A stretch of 64,000 nt of DNA from Tethya wilhelma (Eukaryota > Porifera > Demospongiae > Tethyida > Tethyidae), in contig CAXIPT010000001.1 of the NCBI GenBank assembly GCA_964030475.1, forward strand, positions 14,884,769 through 14,948,768. The letters are read 5' to 3'. The notes beneath the pieces were generated by a model. That model was given only the letters and a program-made list of their open reading frames with translations, ran no database searches and had not been told where the DNA came from. The position numbers were made by a program, and so were the translations under genes. Position 1 is the stretch's first letter. The number at the start of each line of letters is the position of its first letter. Shown piece by piece: positions 1-14,632 of this stretch.

Positions 1-535
1 TGGGTTAATTTTGTTTTCAGGACAAGTAAGAAAAAAAAGTTAGAAAACTTGCATTGCACTGGGTGGGGCTAGCTTAGTTTAGTTCCAGCAAGAGGTGTGG
101 CACAAACGCACGTGCAGGTGTGCACATCACGACCTTTACCATGCAATACTACTGAGAGCTACCTGCTGAACTAGAAGTGGAAGACAAATTCCAGCCAGCC
201 ATGCTTGCCAGAGGTATATTAGCAGCTGTACAGTGGCAGTAAGCCCTTTATTGTTATTATGTTGCATACAATACTACTAAATACACTGTGCTGAGCCTTT
301 GTCAGATGAGAAATTATAAAATTTTTGCTCCTCCAATAATTTTTTGTGCCATGCTTTGTTTGTCTGGTTTGCAAGCAAATGAATGATGGTACAATGATCT
401 CAACCTGTCTTCTATATTATGCGATTGAAATTTTTCTAAGTTACTTGTGGTTTACATTGTATAGGAATTCTTCGTCGGTTTTATGCCAGGAACCCACTTG
501 AGTCACGTAAGAAAAATTTTGTACTATTAAACTAT
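1..535 (+). repeat. Left copy of a 535-bp inverted duplicate
   Basis: This stretch recurs as an exact-looking reverse complement at 5637-6171 (position x pairs with 6172-x). It carries the promoter and first two exons of MRPS5. The match runs to the first base of the window, so its true left limit is unknown. Confidence 0.9.
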
Positions 536-2613
536 CCATTTCAGTATAGTCAGTCGCTTTTTAGTGTACAAACTTTACTCTCTGCATTTAACTGTATCTA
601 TGGTTGCCTAATTGATATTCTTTGACGTTTGGAACTCGACCCCCCCCCCCCTTTTTCCCAATGTGCAATGATAAGGATAGCCAATCTATGTACCTGATAG
701 CCAGTGATATTCCCCATTCTGTTGTCATAGGTACCATGGAGGAGCTGAAGGGGTCTGTGAGTGGTAGCAGCCGGAAAGGCAGAGGAGGAAGAGGGAGGAA
801 GAAAGGAGGAAAGAGAGACCTCAGGGATGCTCCTGTTGTCTTTGGTGAAGGTGAGCTGGTAGACTATGGCATGGAGACAACTAGCACTCCATCTCACTCA
901 GAGATTTCTGACCACACAGGGAAGGATGGAATAAGATGGAGTGGTTTGAGCAGCCCCATGTCAAACAAGAGACTGCAGTATGGTTTAGATTGGCTCAAAG
1001 GCTTGCAACTGGGCATTAATAAGGATGAGGTACGTATATTGCTACAATATGAATTAATGTAGCTTGCTCTGAGCCACAAGTCTATTAGCATTCCAATCAT
1101 GTGACTCTAATACCATTACATGCACCTTCATGTTGAAGATGCACTCATGTCATTCTTTCACTGAGGTATTAATGACCAGTGCTGGTGACTTTTACATTTC
1201 CATAGTCACTAGCAGAACAGCCTGGTTCCTCAAAGGTGTTGAACACACTGCTGCCTGCTGAGCTAGAAGGACCCAAGAAGATGGAGAGAAGGCTCTCTGA
1301 GATGTACTGGGGACGCAAAGGATGGACGGGGACCAAGTTCCCCGGTCGCAGTGTGGGCTGTCCTGAATTACCCGATGGAAGTATGTAATAGAGTCTCAGA
1401 GATGTTGTAGCATAGTAGTATCATAGCCTAGGTGTTTCTCACTTCACTTGTCCAAATGAAAATGAGAATTTGAAGGCGTGGTTTACAAGCCCTGTATTAT
1501 CGTTTCTCTCTCTGCAGCTCCAGTGACCAGCTTCTCTTCGGTGGTGATTGAGGTATGATGGATCGATGTGAATATGTATTTCCAAGGGCAATGATCTGTA
1601 TTCATTGTTGATCCGTTATTTCACTTGCAGCTGAAGAGAGTAGCAAACCAAACCAAGGCTGGGAAGAAGAGGACTGTTAGTGCTCTAGTGGTGGTTGGAA
1701 ATGGAAAGGGAGCTGCAGGTATGATGTGACTTATTAAAGATTATAAAAAAAAATACCATGCCTTACTCTTGTTGTTATCCTTTGTACATGTGCTATGATG
1801 GTGCCAAGGATTTGCTGTTGGTAAGGCTGAGGAAACAAAGGCTGCAATCAGAAAGGTGTCAGAGTTTAGGGTATCTTCAAGCATTGCTGTTTTAGTTTTA
1901 ATCTAACGTATTTTGACTCAGGCTAAAAACAAAGCAATCAACTACCTCTACTTCATTCCCCGATGTGAAGACACAACCAGTAAGATATTGTGACAGCTGC
2001 CATATGTGCCACCTAGTAAAGCCATCAGTATAAATGTATATGCACACAATCCAAAATCATTCCAGTTTATCACAACATCGAGGTGAAGTATTGCCGATCA
2101 AAAATCTTTATGGAGAGAAGTGTTAGAGGTATATGTGTACACATGGGTGATATTAAATGAATGCATTGGAAGCTTAAGGGGTTGTTATCCTCTGTTAGGT
2201 ACTGGGTTGATTTGCCAAAGAGCTGTGTCCATGGTGTGCCAGCTAGCTGGGATAAAGGACATTAGAGCAAAGATAGTGGGCTCAACAAATCCACTCAACG
2301 TCGTCAGAGCCACTTTCAAAGGATTGACAAACCAGGTATTGTAAACTTGTATGTCAATCAGATCAAGAACAACATTGACTGGTCTTAATCTGCTTATTTA
2401 TTGAAAGCTTCAAGCTATTTTCTTTTTCAGATTCTAATTTTCTTTGGCTTGTGTTTGTTGCAGGAGACATTTCAGCAGCTGGCTGATAAGAGTGGTCTGT
2501 TTGTGGTGGAGTACAGCAGGGAGGAGAGATACAGACCCAAGGTGGTGGCCATCCCTGAGGCTCTCAACACCAAGGAGGTGAAGGAAGAGTTGACTTCTTT
2601 GCAGCTACTTTGA
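201..2613 (+). CDS. MRPS5: Mitochondrial small ribosomal subunit protein uS5m, complete multi-exon gene
   Basis: Structural protein of the mitochondrial small ribosomal subunit. Splice-consistent exons are 201-213, 465-506, 731-1029, 1206-1380, 1518-1552, 1631-1718, 1809-1855, 1922-1979, 2066-2128, 2199-2335 and 2464-2613; phases agree throughout and give about 368 residues. The start was chosen because MLARGILRRFYARNPLES is a basic, Arg-rich presequence of mitochondrial type. A Gly/Arg/Lys-rich stretch (GRGGRGRKKGGK) follows. The S5 N-terminal domain shows VVVGNGKGAAGFAVGKA and the S5 C-terminal domain shows GTGLICQRAVSMVCQLAGI and NVVRATFKGL, both hallmark motifs. The stop is TGA at 2611. 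The gene converges on the methionine synthase gene, 275 bp apart. The first two exons recur inverted at 5637-6171. Family assignment is firm; the precise 5' end is inferred from splicing. Confidence 0.93.
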
Positions 2614-2888
2614 CATACCCATAGCTTCTAATATTATGGTCAATGACTCATGCACCACACACACACACACATACATACATTGATGATCACTAGAGGGATT
2701 CTGTAATATTAATAGAGAAAAAAACAACAACAAAAAAAAACGTAATCAACACAACACAATAGAATAATTGCACTGAGAATCGGTTGTAGTGTGCATATTC
2801 TGTGACTCCCATAATATCATGTGGTTGGTGGTTTAAAGTGTTCAAAAAATTCTTTGCCTATATAACAGAAGATGACGGACGAACTTGA
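2614..2888. other. Intergenic region between convergent MRPS5 and MTR
   Basis: A short 3'-3' spacer holding a (CA)n tract near 2658-2675 and an A-rich run near 2716-2740. No coding or RNA feature is visible. Confidence 0.6.
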
Positions 2889-5635
<2,747 letters not shown>

Positions 5636-5636
5636 N

Positions 5637-6171
5637 ATAGTTTAATAGTACAAAATTTTTCTTACGTGACTCAAGTGGGTTCCTGGCATAAAACCGACGA
5701 AGAATTCCTATACAATGTAAACCACAAGTAACTTAGAAAAATTTCAATCGCATAATATAGAAGACAGGTTGAGATCATTGTACCATCATTCATTTGCTTG
5801 CAAACCAGACAAACAAAGCATGGCACAAAAAATTATTGGAGGAGCAAAAATTTTATAATTTCTCATCTGACAAAGGCTCAGCACAGTGTATTTAGTAGTA
5901 TTGTATGCAACATAATAACAATAAAGGGCTTACTGCCACTGTACAGCTGCTAATATACCTCTGGCAAGCATGGCTGGCTGGAATTTGTCTTCCACTTCTA
6001 GTTCAGCAGGTAGCTCTCAGTAGTATTGCATGGTAAAGGTCGTGATGTGCACACCTGCACGTGCGTTTGTGCCACACCTCTTGCTGGAACTAAACTAAGC
6101 TAGCCCCACCCAGTGCAATGCAAGTTTTCTAACTTTTTTTTCTTACTTGTCCTGAAAACAAAATTAACCCA
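5637..6171 (-). repeat. Right copy of the 535-bp inverted duplicate, starts exactly at n5636
   Basis: Reverse complement of 1-535, including the MRPS5 presequence exons. The match begins at the first base after the n, so this is the head of a contig that overlaps the window start in opposite orientation. The most economical reading is that contig 1-5635 is flipped relative to the contig starting at 5637. Confidence 0.88.
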
Positions 6172-6386
6172 AAAGTGATCAAATGCCGTAAATGAAACTG
6201 AGTGTATGATTGTGTGACTGTACTGAGATTAATGATGATACACAGACTATGAGATGAGAACAATGGTGAAGCTCAATAACATGAGAATGGGAAAACTTGT
6301 ACAATTAAGGCTAAGGTAGCAAATTGTTATGAAAGAGACAATCAAGTCAAATGAAATGATCTACCACCATCAGCTTGGAGGGCCAA
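6172..6386. other. 3' flank of the STK31-like gene
   Basis: AT-rich sequence between the inverted duplicate and the STK31-like stop codon. It is probably the 3' UTR or downstream spacer of that gene; nothing else is recognisable. Confidence 0.4.
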
Positions 6387-9300
6387 TCAATCGGTGGAAG
6401 GATACTCCAGTAGAGGCATTGGAGTGCTGTCCACCCTCTCTCCCGGTGGAACATCAGACGAACAGGAAGTGTTCCTCTCCTCTTTCTCAGCCTCTTCCTT
6501 CTTCCTCTCTCCTCTCTCCTCTTCTCCTGCTACCTCCAGAGCAGGGATCTCACTCTCATCAATGACCTGTAGCAGCAGACAAAGGCAACACACTAGAGCC
6601 TGGGTACGAGGCTAACTCTCTACCACAACAAACTAAGACAGTAGTTAATTCTAAAAGATGACTCTGAGCCTCCACTCAATACCACAGCTCTCCAGCAAGC
6701 TCTAGTGTATGCCACAGTAACTCTCAACTCACAGAGTCAGGTGGAGTGACAGGGATAGCTGGAGAGGGTGTGATGGGAATGGCTGGGGTGAAGTAGGGTT
6801 GGTTGAGAGCAGTCTGGGCTGAGAAACGCATCTTGGGATCAGCATGAAGTATTCCTTCCAGCAACGACCGCAGAGTGTCAGACTGAAAAGTTAGGAGGTT
6901 GATTTTAAGAGACATATTTTTCACAAATTTTGCACCACAAGCTCCTACCCGAATAAACCAGGCTTCCCCCACTTCTGTCACTGTTAAATAACTACTTACC
7001 ATAGAGAACTTGGCTAAGCGTGGATTTCCATCAGGATAGTGAGCAAGTGTAGCCCCTGGCTGGATGCTCTACAGATGCAAAATAGGCAATATTTGTAACA
7101 ACCAGTGAACCATGACTACACTCCGTATTATAATCCATGACTTGTGTGAAGTTGTACTCACCCACAGAATCAGCTTTCCAAAGCAGTAGATGTCAGATGA
7201 AGTGCTTCGCATCGTCTCACACTTGCCCAACGGAACCAGACTACTCTTGATGCGAGCACTCTTAAGAAAGAAGAAGAAATTTGCTCTAGTCACATCAACC
7301 CAAGAAGGTATCCCTTTATTCACTGACTATTTGGACTTTGACTATCAAACTGCCTAAACAACATCCTCGTAAATATTCTGACTATAATAATGACAAATTT
7401 TTTGCTACTAACACAAGTGGTGAAAATTCAGTAAGTGAAAACTTCCTGATCTATGGTGTAATGATGTATTTCAGTCATTTCTCCAAGCATTGTTACCTCA
7501 CTCTTGTCCAAGGTAAAGTCACTGAGGGTCACTTGCAGTGAGTCCAGCTGGTCGTTCTCAGTGGGTGTTACCCACACGGAGCTGGGTCGAAGGTCACCAT
7601 AGGTAATTCCTTTCTCGTGGAGCAAGGACAGCGTCTGTAGCACCTGAGAGAAGATGCTAAGGTAGTCCTGAAAATAGAGCAGGCAACAAACAGCTAAAGG
7701 AACTGACCTCACGAAAGCAGTCACAGTATTTTGATACAAGTAACGAGAATGTATATATATTTAGTACAACTTACAACTTTAGTCCAGGTCTTGTCCGTGA
7801 GATTGACGGCACCATAGTTGGACAGCTGGACAAACACTTTGTTAGGCTGTATAAATTGCAGTACACACATCACGTAGAGTCCACATGCATGCCATCACCA
7901 AACATCAGACACAGCTGTGAGTAGCTCACCTCCTTAAATATGGACAACACTCTCACTAAGCCAGGGTTCTGAACCTTGTTGAGGAGTTGAGCATTCTTGA
8001 TAATCACATCCAATGTCTCATCAGAGGAAACATGAAATTCCTTCGAGGAGAACACATGATAGAGGATAACAAATATTATCATGAAACATAAACCATTTTA
8101 CTTGTTGGTACCTTGATGACACAGGGTGCATTGTTGAATGTGGATCGGAAGGCTGGTTGCTCCATATGAAGAAGGTGCTCCTTCCTCTCAAAATGTTCAA
8201 TACTTCGACCAGACAACAGCAAGCCACCACTCGACTAGAGTAAGCACACAACCATGAGGTATTCAAACAAGAGTCGGCAGAATTTAGAAATCTAGACCAT
8301 TCCTTAAGTAGCCATGGTAACTCACGGCAAAGCTCTGGAGATTCATCTCAGGGTAGAGTGTCAGCAACTCTGGAAACTGTTCCACCATGCTCGCAATTCT
8401 TTGCTGAAAGGAGGAAGAAAGTGGATCTGGACATGACTTTTTTAAGCTGTGTTACACCAAGAATATATTGTCATCATCTATCTCGATTCTCAATGCCAAA
8501 CTTTTGAAAAAAACAAACAAACAAACAAAAAAACCTAAGGGAGGGGCCTCGGATTGAGGATATCTCTCCCTAAGATGTACTTTTGGTTGGCCTATATAAT
8601 CTTCAAGAAGAATGCAAGTACAAAAACATACCATTTCTTCTGTTTCTTGAGCAAAAGCCATCTGTAGCTTGGATCGAATAGTGTTCAACTCATCAGTAAC
8701 CTGCATAAGTTATGACAACAAAAAGCTTAGAAAGGCAGCACTTTACTAAAAATTTTCCTCACACACCACTTGCAGGTCCTCAGCATCCTCATCCTGAGAA
8801 GAGAAAACAAAAATGGACGATTATCGCCATAAAGTTAGTAATTTCAAAATCACAACTGTCAGTTTGATGCTCAAGACGTACGTTGATCAACTCTCTCTGT
8901 TCAACCATCTTGTGTCCAAACTCTATCCTTAGCTTCCTAGAGGTCTGGCGGCAGGTCTTGAGGGGTGTGATGTCTGGTCTGTTCACCAGCCACTGGTCTA
9001 CCTCACTCTGAACACACACACACACAGAGTCAGGGAGTCAAGTCAGTCAGTTAGTCCTGACTACACATTATGAAATGCATACTACATAGCACAGTACATC
9101 ACTAACCTGCAGCTGGGAATGATGGTGGATACTTTGCCTACACACATGTGCAGATTTTCTTGGTTAAATCTCATCATAATGCAACATTAGTTCACAATAG
9201 CAAAAGGCCTCACCTCAGAGCATCAATGTCCTTCAGCTCCTTCTCAATAATCATCAACACCGTGTGGACAACAGACTTGGCCTCTTTGCTCCCCAGAATG

Positions 9301-11467
9301 TTCATCTTAGACGCATCCTACAAACACACAAACAAACAAACAAATTTCTCTACAAAAGCAACTTTGTATACAAGAAAAACTTTTTTCAACCAACCCACAC
9401 ACCAACACATGTATAAGTAGCCTCGTTCCCAGGCTCCCCTTTGACCTTTCACTTACGTGAAAAGCACTTCATTTCTGGAGAGGCAACCTGGGAACTAGGC
9501 TACAATGTAAGTATACAACCAACATTATCAGTAGTTTTTGTCAGATGGGGATACTTGTTGAACCCTGTGAACCAGTGACTTACATTCAGCTCGTGGGCCT
9601 CCTTGTCCACAGCTGAAGCATATTCTTGAACGAGTTGGGTCATGACAACTGCTGAATCAGCAGACTGGTCGTCCTCAGTGGAATCAAGAGACAGTTCCTG
9701 CACAAGGACACAGAGAGGGGGTTAGATTAGTGGGCGCCTCAAGATGTCCTGGCAAAATGTGGCTGCTAACCTGGCAGAGGGTGTGTATCACTGTGAGAAG
9801 AGCCTGACAGGTTTTGTCACAGTTCTCTTGGGCACTCTTCCTCTGTAGAGTTACTCCCTCCTGTCACCACAAATAACAGGAACACATGACACCATTGAAG
9901 GAACTGTGTCATTTTTTTAGGCACTGTTTTGTTACTAAAAATAAAATACGTTATTTTTATGTTTTATGACCTATGTGATGTTTTTTGTTTTGCTTCTAGC
10001 GTGATCTGGGTACTACATTCGGATACTAGCTTCGGGTATGTACAAGTATTGCACGATTGTCAACAAAAACGTCACACATTTTATTTTTGGTAAAAAAAAA
10101 TAAACGCTTATGACACAGTTCTTAAGTTGAACTATATACTGATGAAACTTATTTTTTTACCACAAACTGTCTGTAGTTCTGCACAACATCATGTACACTG
10201 GAGTCATCCTCTGGCCCTGTGCACCCCAAACATAATCCACTATAGTTGACAAACTCAACAGCTGTGATTCCTACTCACCGTGGTTACCACCATCAAGCTT
10301 CTCCTCCTCCTCCTCCTTGGGAATGAGGTTCAGTAGCCTATCGTACATGTACTGGAGGAGAGGCAAGTGGAGAGTGTGCCCATGATAGTGTTTCAATGAG
10401 AGAGCGGAGAAATTGACATAGCAGGTGGATACAATTATGCATTATAGATTGATGACTTTCATTCTGTGCTCGGAGAATACCTTCAAGTAAGCCTCTCTTT
10501 TCTGGACACTCAACTTCTGCTGTGCACACACCAAGAAAGCGTTGATGGTATCAGAGAGCTCAATCCTGCTCTTATCACGTTCTGACACCAGAGCTTCAAT
10601 ACCAGCCTACAAACATCAAAGCCAATAAATGGGGAAAAAATGTCAAATTTACATAGCCCAAATACTATAAACAGTCTGGGAAAAAAAAAAAAATTAACAA
10701 TGGCGAAATTTTAGTGACTAACACATACAAGTTAATTTCTCTTCAAAGACAACTTTGTAATACACACACACACAAGTAAACTTTTCTCCAATCAACCCAC
10801 ACACATTGATTATACTAACTTTACACCAAACTGAAAAATTTCCAATATACGGTACAATAAGTTTCAACATACTTTGTCTTTGCAGTTCAGTATTTCTCTC
10901 TGTGCCTTTTGGAATTGCTCTCTGGCATTCTTCACCTGTACTCATAGGCAATAAACCATTTTAATGATATCACTAAGAATTGAAGTCTCCTACTTCTTCT
11001 ACTTCTGCCAGGGTGGACAGCTCAACTCTTTCATCGTCATCAAGAACCAACTGGATGGCCTCATCAAGGATCTTGAAATTGGGTGAACTGCTAGGCAGAG
11101 GCTTCTGAGATCTATATATCAGGGGAATTATGAATAATGATACCTTTCAATGGAACACTATTGTGGAATAAGACTGCTTCAACAGACCTTAATTTCTTCA
11201 GTCCCTGCACCTTCTCAACCAGGTTGGATATCTGCACAAGGAACAGACAGCTTCGTCAAATATGAACACTAAATGAGGATCCCCTCCGCTCCCCTCCCCT
11301 CCATCCCTCGCTCCTAGACCATTCTCTCTCCCCTGGAGACAAAGCTAGACTCACCTGTATTTGCATTCCTTGATTGATTGCTTCCAACAAGGCAGTCTGG
11401 TGTTGCATTAGTTCAGTTTCAAGCTGCTCTTTGAGCCTCGCATTCTCCTCCTTGAATGATTCAAAAC

Positions 11468-11510
<43 letters not shown>

Positions 11511-11521
11511 CCTCANNNNNN

Positions 11522-11603
<82 letters not shown>

Positions 11604-14501
11604 GATGTTGCATGGCCTCATCACTAGGAAGAGTCAAACCAGACAGCTTGAACTTAAAAGCATAGGGAGGGGTCTTGTACATGTCAGGCAGCTGGACCAG
11701 AGAGCAGGTAGCAACCATCTCAGTGTTGCCATAGTCAATGTAGCGAACAAGAGCCTATAATTATGGGGACCAACCAGTACTTGACACATCAGTATGACAC
11801 TGCACAAAACAAATACCTCATCTTTGGTTGGCTTCTGAATGATAGAAGTTCTATACCACACATTGTCAGCAGTGAAGAGTGTCCCGTACACCTAAAATTA
11901 AGACGACATCAACATTACATCATACATTAGATGACATCATAGTTACATCATACAGTACATTACATCACACAAAACTCTAGTACCTCAGAGCCAGATGTCT
12001 CGTGCACTCCTTTGCCGCCATTAGCACAAAAGGCATTGAGAGACTCAATGAGCTTAGCTAGTTCTTTGTTCTTTCTATCATCACCTAACTGCAACCGTCA
12101 ATCACCAATAATAACCAACAATGTACAGCAGACAAACCTAAACATACCTGCCCCCAGAATTCAATGGCTGACTCAATATGTGTCACCACAACTTCAACAC
12201 ACTCTCCTGGGGAACAAACACAATTATCTGGGATGAAACTATTCTTAGCTAGAGAGATGAGACTAGCCTTGTTCCCAGGCTCATCCTTTGGAGAAAATAT
12301 TCAAGAGGGAAGAGCCTAGCTGGGAACAAGGCTAAAAAGAGACATCACTGTGTGGTGACTCACCAACTTGAAACACCTTCTCCTTTTCTTTCTGCTGTCT
12401 CTTCTGAGCTCCCCAAGGTGACCTAGCGAGAGGCGACCCTCCAGCTTTGGGACTTCGGCTGTTAGTGGTACTTGAAATAAAACTACATTAATATTATAAT
12501 CGAGAAACACACTCATTAATATTCTACTGCTTTTCAAAAAAAAAAAAAAAAAAAAAAGAAAAGAAAAAAAATCAACAACAACTCACGTCCTAGTCTTGCT
12601 CCCAATAGTAACATTGAGCTGGGCTCCATTGAACATGTATCCATTCAAGTTCCTCACGGCATCTTCAAGATCTTCCTTCTTCAGATACCTCACATAACTG
12701 AGCCAGGGATAATACCATGTGGCTAATTTACACTTTCCCCCAGGTTCAATTTTCACCACCACATGTTGGTGTGTAAAGTGAAATTGTTAACACATCAGAG
12801 AACCTCTATCCAGCATGGTGTTAACCTAGAGGAGGTACAACACTGAGTGCGCCTTTGCTGAGCTGGCAAATGGGGTGCATGTGATCAACTCTCATTGTGA
12901 AGTACAGCGGTCACACGATTGGAATGCAATTAACAGACTTGCCAGCTCAGCAAAGGTGCACTTGTGTCGTACCACCTCTGGTGTTAACCAGAGGAGGTTG
13001 GAAGGAAGTAATTATAGGCATCACGTGCATGCAATGATTGCTGTCATTGCTGATTCAGCAAAAATCTAAAGTACACGTTTTGCTATTTGAAGATTTTCGA
13101 GTTTTTCTCACGGGCACCCTAAAGCAATCGTCACAATGTAGGCATTGTGCTAAAACCTCAGCATGGGCGCCCCTTGGATATCTGTCTGGTATACTCAAGA
13201 CACTGCTTTTAAGTTTGCAACTTACGGTCAACGATTGTATGGCAGTATGATAGAGATATCGTCCAAAACATAGCGTGGTTCTTTAACAGTCCATATGCCT
13301 TACAACCAGCTTAAAAAACCTACAGAAGATGCTAGGAAGTGTGTGAAAAACTCCAAGCTTCTCAGCTGTTCGGTGTCATCGTCCACGTGGAGCACACTGT
13401 GATATGCAAAAAATTTAATATTCGCGTACTCATCATTGCACACGCATAATCTTTAATTACTTCCTTCCAACCTCCCCTGGGTGTTAACACTACTCAAATG
13501 AGATTAGATGGAGTAGAAAAGGAAATTTTTGCTTTCCAATTTTATTTGGCTATTTCGATAAAGATTGCCCATGCACTGAGTCAAAGACCAGCAGACAAAG
13601 GACTTTCACACAATACTTTAGATAGCCATGGACACTGTCCTAACCAAAATATAAAAACAAAATAACCACTTTTGCACAGTGTGGGCAATAATGGTCAATG
13701 GTGGGAGGACCTGAGGTTAACACACAGCAATAAAAGATAGAAAAACCAAGACAGAATGGCTGCAAATTCTCTTTCCAGTTTAATAATGCAGGTCAAAGGG
13801 GAGATTCTAGGTACAAGGCTATTTACTGATCTGTATTAACACCAGTTCACATGCCATGCAGCAAAAGATATGCAGTCATCAATAAACATGAGAAAATATT
13901 GGCTGTAATGTATGCATGTGTCGAGTCTGAATTAAACGGTAATTGCCAACATTTTGACGTTTGCAAATTATATGGACAAAATTTTCATAAAAGTGAAGCA
14001 TGACAAATTTCTTTCCCTTTGAAATAACACTTCAGTCGTCTTCTTTGTGTAAGTAAGGTGAATACACATAAACTTACGCAGCACGAACTCCACAGTTCCC
14101 TAGATTCTTGAATTGAATTCCCTGAATCTTACCACAGGATTCAAAAAGCTGTTCAAAATCATTCTGCAGGAATAAAAAATTGTAGATTGATTAGTTATAC
14201 ACACAGTTCATTTATCCAAACCATGCAGTTTCTTCAAATAATGCTTCACTGGTTTGCCCCTGCTTACACAGTGCACTCACCTTGTTGGTATCTGCGGTCA
14301 GGCCGCGGACAAACGCATCGTACGTCTCCATTGACTCGCTGCCGAGAAAGTAACCTTTGGAGTAGGACGTAGGTCACAGATACAATCGAGGAAGAATCTT
14401 GTAGACTTCTCAGAAGGCACTGGCAAGGCCAAGCTTCAAGGCTCACCCGGAACGAACAGCTGCTTGCACTTTAGTGACCACGTGGACGTTGTACTGCGCA
14501 T
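6387..14501 (-). CDS. STK31/TDRD8-like protein: RRM, Tudor, coiled coil, divergent kinase
   Basis: Exons read on the minus strand give, in order, a start at 14501 (MRSTTSTWSLKCKQLFVPG), an RRM-type RNA-binding domain over three exons (AFVRGL as RNP2-like, AYVRYLKKEDLEDAVRNLNG as the second half; 14354 to 12597), a Tudor domain (VWYRTSIIQ, ALVRYIDYGNTE; 11890-11613) and a long coiled-coil region (about 11450-8400). A kinase-like domain follows (about 8234-6730) with Lys in CVIKV, YGDLRPSSV in place of HRDLKPEN and SDFT in place of DFG, and no glycine-rich loop. An acidic, charged tail ends at 6387. Tudor plus coiled coil plus odd kinase is the STK31 (TDRD8) architecture, a germline protein in vertebrates. 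The extra N-terminal RRM is notable. Catalytic Lys and both Asp are kept, but activity is doubtful. The Tudor exons lie next to a (CA)n gap at 11516. Function in this organism is inferred. Confidence 0.85.
9418..9502. mobile_element. Short TAGCCTCGTTCCCAGG-ended inverted-repeat element
   Basis: An intronic ~85-bp element with ends TAGCCTCGTTCCCAGG and CCTGGGAACTAGGCTA, that is, imperfect terminal inverted repeats. It belongs to the same family as the elements at 12264-12334 and 21829-21911. It lies in an intron of the STK31-like gene and looks like a very small non-autonomous element. Confidence 0.6.
11471..11600. repeat. (CA)n microsatellite interrupted by a 6-base gap
   Basis: An almost pure CA tract on both sides of n11516-11521, within the intron just downstream of the Tudor-coding exon of the STK31-like gene. 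Assembly probably collapsed or broke here. Confidence 0.95.
12264..12334. mobile_element. Short inverted-repeat element of the TAGCCTNGTTCCCAGG family
   Basis: About 71 bp with ends TAGCCTTGTTCCCAGGCT and GCTGGGAACAAGGCTA, within an intron of the STK31-like gene. The arms are imperfect and the centre has diverged. Confidence 0.6.
12817..13490. mobile_element. Intronic element with two nested inverted-repeat pairs
   Basis: Two arm pairs are visible. The first is about 12817-12869 against 12938-12988 (GGTGTTAACC..., GCCTTTGCTGAGCTGGCAA). The second is about 12979-13015 against 13453-13490 (GTGTTAAC, GAGGTTGGAAGGAAGTAATTA). The middle arm takes part in both. No transposase is visible; the short open frames inside have no recognisable motif. 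It lies in the large intron that splits the RRM-coding region of the STK31-like gene. Confidence 0.6.
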
Positions 14502-14632
14502 GCTCAATTCGAAAATACTGTATTGCCACATAATTATGTGCAATGTTAGCAATAATGAAAAGACTTCAAGATGACATTACCTCTACATACATTTGTGAAA
14601 CCATAATAGATTTTCTTATATCTGTTCTAAAG

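Noticed and set aside
622..1062. Stand-alone 146-residue open frame
   Set aside because: It is MRPS5 exon 3 read through into both flanking introns; splice sites at 731 and 1029 fit the family.
11374..11760. Open frames rich in Thr-His or Cys-Val across the CA tract
   Set aside because: They are translations of a CA microsatellite; the same applies at 23154, 38227, 46010 and 63794.
13038..13250. 70-residue open frame inside the intronic inverted-repeat element
   Set aside because: No transposase motif, no recognisable family and no splice support.
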